Source: Bacteroidota bacterium (lineage in GTDB: Bacteria > Bacteroidota > Ignavibacteria > SZUA-365). From it: a DNA stretch of 12,603 bases. The notes below the pieces were generated by a model. That model ran no database searches. It saw only the letters and a program-made list of their open reading frames with translations, and was not told the origin of the DNA. A program made the translations under genes and the position numbers. This document shows positions 6,926 to 12,603 of the stretch, piece by piece (position 1 is the stretch's first letter; every line of letters starts with the position of its first letter). The stretch spans positions 1 to 12,603 of the forward strand of contig JAEYUG010000021.1 of assembly GCA_023432805.1 (NCBI GenBank), written 5' to 3'.

Positions 6926-8710
6926 ATGAACGCAAACCGCCAGCGCTTCGTCATCCTGGCCGTCGCCGCGCACCTCGCGCTTCCCCTCGCGGCCCAGACA
7001 TCCCCCGACATGCGCACGGCCCTCGACTCGCTCGCCGCGCTCGCGAGCACCGAACTGCGCGATACGTCCGAGGCCCGCAGCGTCGCCCTCGCGATCGCCC
7101 GCTTCGCCAACCGCGGCGTGCGCTCTGCGGACGGCGCCCGCACCGCCGCGGAAATCCTCCGCCGCTGGCCGGAGCTCACCGCCGGCACCGAATATGCGCC
7201 GCCTCCCGCGCCGATGAGCGCGTCCCGCATCGGGGACGCCCCCGCTGCGCCCGTGCCCACCGGCATGCATCCCGCCGTGTACGCCCTCATGCGCATGGCC
7301 GACAGCGCGCTGATCACGCCGCACACCGATCTGCTGCTCGATGCCACGCGCAGCCCGAACGCAGACATCCGCATGCACGCGATCGCAGCACTGGGACGCA
7401 CGCGGAGGGATGCCGCGCGCCTGCGCGCGGCGGAACTGCTGGGCGGGGATCCCGACTGGCGCGTGCGCACCAATGCCGTGCGCGCCCTCACCGGGGGGAA
7501 GCCGTCTGCGCCGACATCCAAGCGCATGCTCGCCGCCCTGCTCGGGGCACTGCAATCCCGCTCGACGCAGATCGTGAAAGCCGTGCTCGAAGCCCTGCCC
7601 CAGATCGGCGTCGGGCACATGCGGCTCTCGCTCGCGCTCACGTCCATGGCCGATACGCTTGCCTCGCCGGATCTGCGCGGTGCCGCCATCCGCGCGCTGG
7701 CCGCCGCGCTACCGGACATCACCCACGACCGGCTCGTGGCGTGGAGCCGTGCGCCCGCGACGGTGCCCGCCATGCTCACGACCGCGGCCACGCTGTCGAA
7801 GGATCGCGGCACGGTGCACGCCGCGATCAAGGGATGGATCGCGGCCTCGCTCGTCAGCAACGATGCCGCCGTGGCCGCCGCCGCGGTCGAGGCCTGGGCG
7901 GAGCTCTGGCGCATCGAGCGCGCCGAGGTCCGCGCGGATGCCGCCGCCCTCGATCGCGAGTACGAATCGCAGCTCGTCGCGGCGTTTGTGCTGCATGCCG
8001 ATGCTGCGCGTCCCCGCGCGGGAGCCCTGCAGGCAGCGGCCGCGGTGATGACGGACTCCGCGCTCACCGATGATGCCCGCAGCGCGCGCTGGCACGCGCT
8101 GCTCGCCGCGACCATCGCGCGCATCGGCGCCCGGTTGGATGTCGAGACGGTGAACGTCTTCGCCGATGCGCTCGGTGCGCTCGCGCCGCCTGCGGCGCCC
8201 GATGCCGTGCCGGCTGAGGCGGCTTCCGCCGCGGATGTGCGACGGAGGTACATCCCTGCACCGCGACTCGCCGCAGGCAGCATCCCTTCGAATCTCCGTC
8301 CCCGCGTGCGTATCGAGACATCCCGCGGACGCATCCTCGCCGAACTCTTCGCCGACGAGGCCCCCGCGACGGTGGAGGCGTTTGTCGGACTGGTGCGCGC
8401 GGGATTCTACAACGGACTGACGTTTCACCGGGTCGTGCCGAACTTCGTGGTGCAGGGCGGGGACCCGAACGGCGACGGGACCGGCGGTCCCGGCTTCCGC
8501 CTGCCGACCGAACCGTCGCAGCGGATGTACGTGCGCGGCATGATCGGCATGGCCTCGTCGGGACGCGACACCGAGGGCTCGCAGTTCTTCATCATGCACT
8601 CGGCGCATCCGCATCTCGACGGGCGCTACACGCTCTTCGGCCGCGTCGTCGAGGGCATGGATGTCGTCGACGCCCTCGAAGTCGGCGACCGCATCCTCGA
8701 GATGAAGTGA
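6926..8710 (+). CDS. Exported HEAT-repeat/cyclophilin-type peptidyl-prolyl isomerase
   Basis: A 594-residue fusion. Residues 1-24 are a signal peptide (basic start NRQR, hydrophobic core, cleavage likely at PLAAQ), so the protein acts in the periplasm or outside. Residues about 35-330 are Ala/Leu-rich helices with HEAT-like units, clearest at about 135-190 (SPNADIRMHAIAALGR and DPDWRVRTNAVRAL), which normally form a protein-binding solenoid. Residues about 459-592 are a cyclophilin domain: FHRVVPNFVVQGGDPNGDG from residue 500 with catalytic R502, GSQFFI at 551-556 and HLDGRYTLFGRV at 563-574. Cyclophilins catalyse cis-trans isomerisation of prolyl bonds. The histidine at 563 replaces the tryptophan of human CypA, as is common in bacterial members. 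A likely role is folding of exported proteins, with the HEAT part choosing clients (inferred). Repeat locus 2 begins 6 bases after the stop. Confidence 0.9.
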   Translation: MNANRQRFVILAVAAHLALPLAAQTSPDMRTALDSLAALASTELRDTSEARSVALAIARFANRGVRSADGARTAAEILRRWPELTAGTEYAPPPAPMSASRIGDAPAAPVPTGMHPAVYALMRMADSALITPHTDLLLDATRSPNADIRMHAIAALGRTRRDAARLRAAELLGGDPDWRVRTNAVRALTGGKPSAPTSKRMLAALLGALQSRSTQIVKAVLEALPQIGVGHMRLSLALTSMADTLASPDLRGAAIRALAAALPDITHDRLVAWSRAPATVPAMLTTAATLSKDRGTVHAAIKGWIAASLVSNDAAVAAAAVEAWAELWRIERAEVRADAAALDREYESQLVAAFVLHADAARPRAGALQAAAAVMTDSALTDDARSARWHALLAATIARIGARLDVETVNVFADALGALAPPAAPDAVPAEAASAADVRRRYIPAPRLAAGSIPSNLRPRVRIETSRGRILAELFADEAPATVEAFVGLVRAGFYNGLTFHRVVPNFVVQGGDPNGDGTGGPGFRLPTEPSQRMYVRGMIGMASSGRDTEGSQFFIMHSAHPHLDGRYTLFGRVVEGMDVVDALEVGDRILEMK

Positions 8711-8716
8711 CCGGTC

Positions 8717-8782
8717 GGTGGACGTCTTCGTCCACCCAGCACCCGCTGAACATCCGTCAAGAGTGGACGCGGACGTCCACCC
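8717..8782. repeat. Paired inverted palindromic repeat, locus 2 (REP/BIME-like)
   Basis: Hairpin 3 has arms GGTGGACG (8717-8724) and CGTCCACC (8729-8736) with loop TCTT. Hairpin 4 has arms GTGGACG (8763-8769) and CGTCCAC (8774-8780) with loop CGGA. The two are 26 bases apart, close to the 28-base gap at locus 1. Both keep the GGACG-N4-CGTCC core. Relative to locus 1 the outer stem changes C-G to T-A with the partner base also changed. There is no T-run, although the position just after a stop codon would also allow transcript-end protection. Confidence 0.75.
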
Positions 8783-8791
8783 TCCTTTCCG

Positions 8792-8799
8792 TATCTTGC
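8792..8799 (+). promoter_or_regulatory. -7 promoter element of the cupin-kinase operon
   Basis: TATCTTGC fits the TAnnTTTG-type -7 element and lies 23 bases before the ATG at 8823. No TTG is found at the expected -33 position, because hairpin 4 of the repeat occupies that place. The element shows that the ATG at 8718, in frame upstream, would be outside the transcript. Confidence 0.4.
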
Positions 8800-8822
8800 G
8801 CGATTCACAAGTCTTGATCGAC

Positions 8823-9335
8823 ATGTCAACCACTGCTGCCGAACTGATCAGCACCCTCGACCTCGCGCGCCATCCCGAAGGTGGATGGTTCCGCGAAATC
8901 TACCGCACTCCTTTCACCGTGGATGCCGAGTCCCTGCCCGAGCGCTTCGCCGGTTCACGCGGACTCTCGGCCACCATCCACTACCTCCTCGAGCGCGGCG
9001 ACGCTTCCCACTTGCACCGCCTCCATTCAGACGAGCAGTGGCTCCATCTCGACGGTGGCACGCTTGAGATTTCCGTCATCGACGAGACCGGTAATCTGAC
9101 CGTGCACCACCTCGGTACCGACATCGATGCCGGGGAGTCCCTGCACACGCTCGTGCCCGCGGGCTGCTGGTTCGGCGCGGAGATCGAGGGCAGCTCCCCA
9201 TGGGCGCTTGTCGCCTGCATCACATCACCTGCCTTCGAGTACGAGGATTTCGAACTCGGACACCGCGACCTTCTGCTCGCACAGTTTCCCGAGCATGCCG
9301 ATCTCGTCCGCCGCCTCACCCCGGACGTTTCATAG
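8823..9335 (+). CDS. DUF985-family cupin protein
   Basis: A 170-residue cupin of the DUF985/Cupin_5 family. Family signatures are HPEGGWFREIYRT (17-29), SATIHYLLERGDASHLHRLHSDEQWLH (49-75), a hydrophobic VPAGCWFGAEI turn (111-121) and the closing FEYEDFELG (138-146). These make a small beta-barrel with conserved histidines (H64/H65, H68) that could bind a metal or ligand. Members have no well-established reaction. The frame is open upstream to an ATG at 8718, but those 35 residues are encoded by the palindromic repeats and lie before the -7 element, so the start is set at MSTTAAELIS. No Shine-Dalgarno sequence is seen. The stop is 2 bases before the lipid kinase start, so the two are almost certainly one operon. 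Confidence 0.88.
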   Translation: MSTTAAELISTLDLARHPEGGWFREIYRTPFTVDAESLPERFAGSRGLSATIHYLLERGDASHLHRLHSDEQWLHLDGGTLEISVIDETGNLTVHHLGTDIDAGESLHTLVPAGCWFGAEIEGSSPWALVACITSPAFEYEDFELGHRDLLLAQFPEHADLVRRLTPDVS

Positions 9336-9337
9336 CC

Positions 9338-10240
9338 GTGTTCCACCTGCTCGTCAATCCCACTGCGGCACGGGGTCACACGGGCGCCCGTCTCTCACGC
9401 CTTTGCCGCGCACTTGACACGGCAGGCATCTCCTACGACATCCACACCAGCGAGTACCCCGACCATGCCGTCGAGATTCTCACCCGCATCGGCGGCACGG
9501 CGCGCATCGTCGTGGCCGTCGGCGGCGACGGAACGGTGAACCAGACCGTGAACGCCGCGCGCGCGCATGATGTGCTGCTCGGCGTGCTGCCCACAGGAAC
9601 GGGAAACGACTTCGCACATCAGCTCGGCGTGTCGCGTCTGCGCACGGCCATCGCCACGTTGCGCACCGGCGTCGAGCGTCGCTTCGACGTCGCGGAGGTC
9701 TCCATCCTCGAATCCGATGGCTCCGTTCGCACGCGACGCTTCATCAACACCATGGGTATCGGCTTCGATGCAGCGGTCGGCGCCCGCGCCCGGAACCATG
9801 GTGGTTCGGGCATCCTGCCCTACCTGGCTGCCGTGCTGCATGAACTGCGCGTCTGGAAGGGGGTGGATGCACGCATCACGCATGACGGCGTGGTGCGCGA
9901 GCTGCCGCTTTTTCTCGCGACGGTCGGGAACGGGCGCCGCAGCGGCGGGGGATTCCTTCTCACGCCCGATGCGCTGCCCGACGACGGATTGCTGGATCTG
10001 TGCGTGGCGCGCGACATGCCTCGGAGCCGCGTGCTGCGGGTGCTTCCCCGCACGTTCAACGGATCGCACCTCGCGGCTCCCGAAGTGGAGACCGCCCGGG
10101 CGACATCCTTCAGTATCGAGCTGGCTGCACCGCTCGCCCTGCATCTCGACGGGGAGATCATGAGCACCGACGCCATTCGCATCGACGTGCGCGTCGTCTC
10201 CGGTGCCCAACGCGTGCTGGCGCATCCCACCGCACGGTGA
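9338..10240 (+). CDS. Diacylglycerol/lipid kinase, YegS/DgkB-like
   Basis: A 300-residue lipid kinase with the diacylglycerol kinase catalytic fold. The ATP-binding loop is VGGDGTVNQTVN (61-72, GGDGT at 62-66), followed by LPTGTGNDFA (84-93) and the family motif INTMGIGFDA (136-145). The C-terminal half has NGRRSGGGFLLTPDALPDDGLLDL, typical of the substrate domain, and ends with LALHLDGE. Such enzymes phosphorylate diacylglycerol or related lipids at the membrane; the true substrate cannot be told from sequence. The start is a GTG at 9338, which places FHLLVNPTA at the N-terminus as in relatives. Longer in-frame extensions run inside the cupin gene. The 2-base gap to the cupin stop and the lack of a Shine-Dalgarno sequence suggest translational coupling. 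Confidence 0.9.
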   Translation: MFHLLVNPTAARGHTGARLSRLCRALDTAGISYDIHTSEYPDHAVEILTRIGGTARIVVAVGGDGTVNQTVNAARAHDVLLGVLPTGTGNDFAHQLGVSRLRTAIATLRTGVERRFDVAEVSILESDGSVRTRRFINTMGIGFDAAVGARARNHGGSGILPYLAAVLHELRVWKGVDARITHDGVVRELPLFLATVGNGRRSGGGFLLTPDALPDDGLLDLCVARDMPRSRVLRVLPRTFNGSHLAAPEVETARATSFSIELAAPLALHLDGEIMSTDAIRIDVRVVSGAQRVLAHPTAR

Positions 10241-10258
10241 TGACCGATGGACATGAGG

Positions 10259-10295
10259 GAGGAAAAGGAAAACGCCCGTCGCAGTGACGGGCGTT
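10259..10295 (-). terminator. Intrinsic terminator of the NlpC/P60 gene
   Basis: A perfect 10-bp stem, AACGCCCGTC (10271-10280) with GACGGGCGTT (10286-10295), has a 5-base loop. Read on the minus strand it is followed directly by TTTTCCTTTTCC (10270 to 10259), so it ends the NlpC/P60 transcript 43 bases after its stop. On the plus strand, 30 bases after the kinase stop, the same stem lacks a good T-run but may slow the converging transcript. Confidence 0.85.
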
Positions 10296-10337
10296 GACAT
10301 TTCATCGAGAACCGGTGGGGAAGCCGTGCACGGAGCC

Positions 10338-11219
10338 TCAGCGGCGCCGGGTCACATCGGAAAATCCACTTGCCACGACGCGGCGGGCACCGACAAATGT
10401 GCGGGCGTAGTAGCCGTCTTCGAGGGTCGAGACGATCACACCGTGCTTCGAACTCGCATGTGCGAACAGGTTGCCGCCGACATAGATGCCGACATGGCTG
10501 ACCGGTGCGCTGCGACGGCGCGTGCGGAAAAACACGAGATCACCGATCTTCAGGTCGTTCTTCTGGATCTTGTGGCCAACTCCGAACTGCTGGCCGGAAC
10601 TGCGCGGCAGGCTCATGCCGAATGCGCGGCTGTAGATCGTGCCGACGAAGGCAGAGCAGTCGAGACCCTTGACCGCATCCATGCCGCCGTAACGGTAGCG
10701 GACGCCGAGCAGGTTGACGATCTCCTTCATCATGTCACCGCGGTTCACGGCGGGATTGGCTTCCAGACTTTCGTCGACGGCCGCGCTGTTGTTGGCCATC
10801 GAACGCGATACCACGCGGGTGATGATCGACTCATCGACCGGCGGTTCCTCCTCGCTGAATTCGTCGCCGGACTCCATTTCGTCATTGAGGGCTTCAATGT
10901 CGAGACCGATTTCGTCGACATGCATCGACATGGGAGCGGCACTCTGGTTGATGACCAACTGACGAATGTCGTCTGTGGCGCGCACGGGCATCGACTTCAG
11001 GCGGGCGTCTTCCTTCACGCGCGAATACGCACCGACGATCGAGGCATCGACGAGATCTGAAGCGGAGCGTTGTGCGGGGGGGAGTTGTTCGGGATCGAAG
11101 GAGGTCGAGGAGGCGCGGAAGCGGGGGAGGGGTTCGAGCGTTGCACAGCCCTGCAGCATGAACACTGCGGGAAGGGCACACGCAACAGCAATGGACAAAA
11201 CCCGTACAAATCGAATCAT
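10338..11219 (-). CDS. NlpC/P60-family cell-wall peptidase, lipoprotein
   Basis: A 293-residue predicted lipoprotein. The lipobox LQGC puts the lipidated cysteine at C25 after a hydrophobic signal segment. Residues about 40-160 are a polar, acidic linker of unknown fold. Residues about 163-285 form an NlpC/P60 domain: YRYGGMDAVKGLDCSAFV with catalytic C188, then H242 in SHVGIYVGG and H254 in FAHASSKHG, the usual Cys-His-His set. In this family the enzymes cut D-glutamyl-diamino-acid bonds in peptidoglycan stem peptides. The envelope location fits. AAGGA lies 6 bases before the ATG at 11219 and supports that start, but it is buried in a predicted hairpin. A strong terminator follows the gene. 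No clear promoter was found upstream on the minus strand. Confidence 0.92.
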   Translation of the reverse strand: MIRFVRVLSIAVACALPAVFMLQGCATLEPLPRFRASSTSFDPEQLPPAQRSASDLVDASIVGAYSRVKEDARLKSMPVRATDDIRQLVINQSAAPMSMHVDEIGLDIEALNDEMESGDEFSEEEPPVDESIITRVVSRSMANNSAAVDESLEANPAVNRGDMMKEIVNLLGVRYRYGGMDAVKGLDCSAFVGTIYSRAFGMSLPRSSGQQFGVGHKIQKNDLKIGDLVFFRTRRRSAPVSHVGIYVGGNLFAHASSKHGVIVSTLEDGYYARTFVGARRVVASGFSDVTRRR

Positions 11220-11224
11220 AGTTG

Positions 11225-11250
11225 TTCCTTCACAGGTGAGTGTGAAAGAA
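11225..11250 (-). promoter_or_regulatory. 5' UTR hairpin covering the NlpC/P60 ribosome binding site
   Basis: In minus-strand RNA, UUCUUUCACA pairs along all 10 positions (one G-U) with UGUGAAGGAA around the loop CUCACC. The AAGGA Shine-Dalgarno sequence (11230 to 11226) lies wholly in the 3' arm, 6 bases before the ATG. On the plus strand the G-U becomes a C-A mismatch, so the full stem is specific to the sense transcript. Control of translation is inferred. Confidence 0.55.
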
Positions 11251-11683
11251 CGTCCGTGGTTGTCGTTTGGGCAGGGATTCGGTCGCCTCTTCTACGCAGC
11301 AGGGGAGGAGGACCTGAGGCATGTCTCGCGGTGAGACATCCCACAGATGCTCAGACTCTGTTGGGCAGATCAGGGACTTCTGCGAAAACGGAGAACCAAT
11401 TCACAATGAGGTGAGTGTGCGGACGTTCAGTGAGACTCAAGTCGGGACATGTCGCCTGCTGGAACACTCCGGTACGGGAACCGGAAGAAAGGGGCGGCGA
11501 CAGAGAGCAGTACCGACGCTTGTTGATCTATGTGTACCATCGGGACCCGAACACCGGGCCTGATGTGATGAGTATGTTCGGTGTCGGATCACAGAATCCG
11601 ACGAATCACTGCCGACCGGTGCAACGGGGAAGCAGCAATTCTGAACTTATGACCTCGACTCGACAAATGCAATACCGGCCCCG
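11251..11683. other. Non-coding stretch with several hairpins
   Basis: No credible gene is seen; the short open frames here lack family features, ribosome binding sites and codon bias like the neighbours. Perfect or near-perfect hairpins occur at 11321-11339 (ATGTCTC/GAGACAT), 11468-11485 (TCCGGT/ACCGGA), 11538-11565 (CATCGGG, bulged A, CCCG, loop AACAC, CGGG, CCTGATG) and 11583-11602 (GTCGGAT/ATCCGAC). It could hold a small RNA, an upstream regulatory region or decayed sequence. It matches no standard RNA gene that I recognise. Confidence 0.4.
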
Positions 11684-11732
11684 GGAGGACGGACGCCCCC
11701 GTCCGTCCGAAAGGACGTGGACGTCCACCTTT
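11684..11732. repeat. Paired inverted palindromic repeat, locus 3 (REP/BIME-like)
   Basis: Hairpin 5 (11684-11708) is identical over 25 bases to hairpin 1 of locus 1 (6788-6812), about 4.9 kb away. Hairpin 6 follows within 5 bases: GGACG (11713-11717) and CGTCC (11722-11726) with loop TGGA. It can also be read as the palindrome GTGGACGTCCAC (11717-11728), with outer AAAGG (11710-11714) pairing with CCTTT (11728-11732). The pair sits about 30 bases after the stop of the minus-strand propeller gene. No T-run is present. Confidence 0.75.
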
Positions 11733-11760
11733 GAAACTACGAGGTGATGACCATCATGCG

Positions 11761-12603
11761 TCAGGGACCGATCTTCCTGCCGTGGACGAGGATGCAGTCT
11801 CCGTTGCGATTGCCACCGATGTACACGTCGCGACCGTCGTAGGTTGAACAGGTGAAGTAGTTCGTACCGGTGGGTGTGAAGAAGTTCTTGTACTCGCGCC
11901 AGCTGCGCCCGTTGTAGTGCTGAATCGATCCGTAGTGCCCTGCCACGAAGATGTCGTACCAACTCTTCGCACTCATCGTGTTCTTGTATCCACTGATCCA
12001 GCTTTCACGAACTCTCCAGTTCGTTGTATTTCGATAGACCCCGTCACCGGCAACGACGATCCGGCCATTGGCATCGCACCAGACGGAGGTCATGTGCTTC
12101 TTGATCGTGGTGTCAGGCAGCAGGTCGACCCGGTCGCCCACGACCCGGTAGATGCGCGAGGGGGCATCGCTGGAAAGCCCGCCCGACGCTAAACACATGG
12201 TCGTGTCGCCGGCACTCCACACATCGATGAAATCTTGGGTCGTCCCGCTCGCAAGTCTACGGTATCTATTGTTTTCGTAGAGGAGCATGCTACCGTCCCA
12301 TCCGACAAACACAAGCCGATTCTTCGTGGAGCCCACAGCCCGGAGGCCCTGTCCGTCAAACGCATCGACGAACTCGAAATCCGGATAGTATCGCCTGCCA
12401 TTCCACCACGCCACGGATCCTCCGGTGCAGAACAAGACACGGCCATCGTCGAGCGGTGCACCGAAAGACATGTCGCCTGCATTGAGTTGGGTATGAGAAT
12501 TGGCACTTTCAATTTTCTGATAGGTCCAGGTCGTCCCATCCCACCGCACGCAGTTGTATTTTGTTTCCCGATCGAGTGTCCCATCGGGTTTGCGAAGGTG
12601 GAA
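11761..12603 (-). CDS. Propeller-like repeat protein (5' partial)
   Basis: The 3' part of a larger gene; the frame stays open to the right edge, so the GTG at 12549 is not the real start. About 280 residues are visible. They hold repeats of roughly 40-50 residues, each with an aromatic-x-x-aromatic motif around Asn/Asp-Gly: WDGTTWTYQK, WWNGRRYYPDF, YENNRYRRLA and YNGRSWREYK. Between these lie strands with DGRVLF, NRLVFVGWDGS, NGRIVVAGDG and DGRDVYIGG. This is the pattern of a beta-propeller blade, common in large secreted proteins of the FCB group. No T9SS tail is found at the C-terminus, which ends in GRKIGP, and no catalytic residues are recognised. Base composition is visibly less GC-rich than in the neighbouring genes. 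The export signal, if any, is outside the window. Function is unknown. Confidence 0.75.
   Translation of the reverse strand, partial: FHLRKPDGTLDRETKYNCVRWDGTTWTYQKIESANSHTQLNAGDMSFGAPLDDGRVLFCTGGSVAWWNGRRYYPDFEFVDAFDGQGLRAVGSTKNRLVFVGWDGSMLLYENNRYRRLASGTTQDFIDVWSAGDTTMCLASGGLSSDAPSRIYRVVGDRVDLLPDTTIKKHMTSVWCDANGRIVVAGDGVYRNTTNWRVRESWISGYKNTMSAKSWYDIFVAGHYGSIQHYNGRSWREYKNFFTPTGTNYFTCSTYDGRDVYIGGNRNGDCILVHGRKIGP

Noticed and set aside
6814..8334. Open frame opposite the HEAT-cyclophilin gene (506 codons, - strand)
   Set aside because: Ala/Ser/Arg-rich antisense frame without motifs; the opposite strand has a signal peptide, HEAT helices and a full cyclophilin domain.
6788..8782. Palindromes as a CRISPR array
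   Set aside because: Units are paired and inverted, separated by kilobases with genes between, without regular spacers or cas genes.
8718..8822. N-terminal extension of the cupin protein from the ATG at 8718
   Set aside because: The 35 extra residues are encoded by the palindromic repeats, do not belong to the family, and precede the -7 promoter element.
11229..11246. CRP-like operator upstream of the NlpC/P60 gene
   Set aside because: The dyad is TTCACA-N6-TGTGAA, i.e. the CRP half-sites are in the reverse order (CRP needs TGTGA-N6-TCACA). A hairpin over the ribosome binding site explains it better.
11321..11747. Two short overlapping plus-strand frames (80 and 110 codons) in the gene-free stretch
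   Set aside because: No ribosome binding site, no recognisable domain, and the longer one reads through the palindromic repeats at its end.

Overview
The window is GC-rich and densely coded. It ends on both sides inside genes. A type IX secretion (T9SS) C-terminal sorting tail at the left edge (NHPNPFNPSTT...GVYRAVL) and promoters of the TTG-N20-TAnnTTG kind point to the FCB superphylum: a high-GC Ignavibacteria/Kapabacteria- or Rhodothermia-like bacterium. The exact lineage cannot be fixed from the sequence. 

Layout. (1) Positions 3-326, + strand: the 3' end of a secreted T9SS cargo gene. (2) Positions 348-6030, - strand: a complete pyruvate dehydrogenase operon, transcribed as aceE (homodimeric E1), E2 acetyltransferase, lpd (E3). 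(3) Positions 6175-6723, - strand: an orphan single-PAS protein lying between the operon and a divergent promoter region. (4) Positions 6926-8710, + strand: an exported HEAT-repeat protein fused to a cyclophilin-type prolyl isomerase. (5) Positions 8823-10240, + strand: a tightly coupled pair, a DUF985-family cupin and a YegS/diacylglycerol-kinase-like lipid kinase. It is followed by a strong hairpin terminator that serves mainly the convergent gene. (6) Positions 10338-11219, - strand: an NlpC/P60 cell-wall hydrolase lipoprotein whose ribosome binding site is buried in a predicted hairpin. (7) Positions 11220-11760: a 541-base region with no credible gene but several hairpins. (8) Positions 11761-12603, - strand: the 3' part of a propeller-like repeat protein that runs off the right edge. 

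Function. The three PDH genes encode all the subunits that convert pyruvate to acetyl-CoA: E1 decarboxylates, E2 carries the acetyl group on its lipoyl lysine, and E3 reoxidises the lipoyl group. The other genes are mostly envelope or sensing functions with no obvious shared pathway. 

Most unusual content. A family of short palindromes of the form ...GGACG-N4-CGTCC... occurs at three intergenic loci (6788-6861, 8717-8782, 11684-11732). Each locus carries two hairpins in opposite orientation. Base-pair changes between copies are compensated, and the loops read YCYN when oriented. This looks like a REP/BIME-type interspersed element. Its mobilising enzyme, if any, is not in the window. The second notable signal is the hairpin that covers the Shine-Dalgarno sequence of the NlpC/P60 gene.
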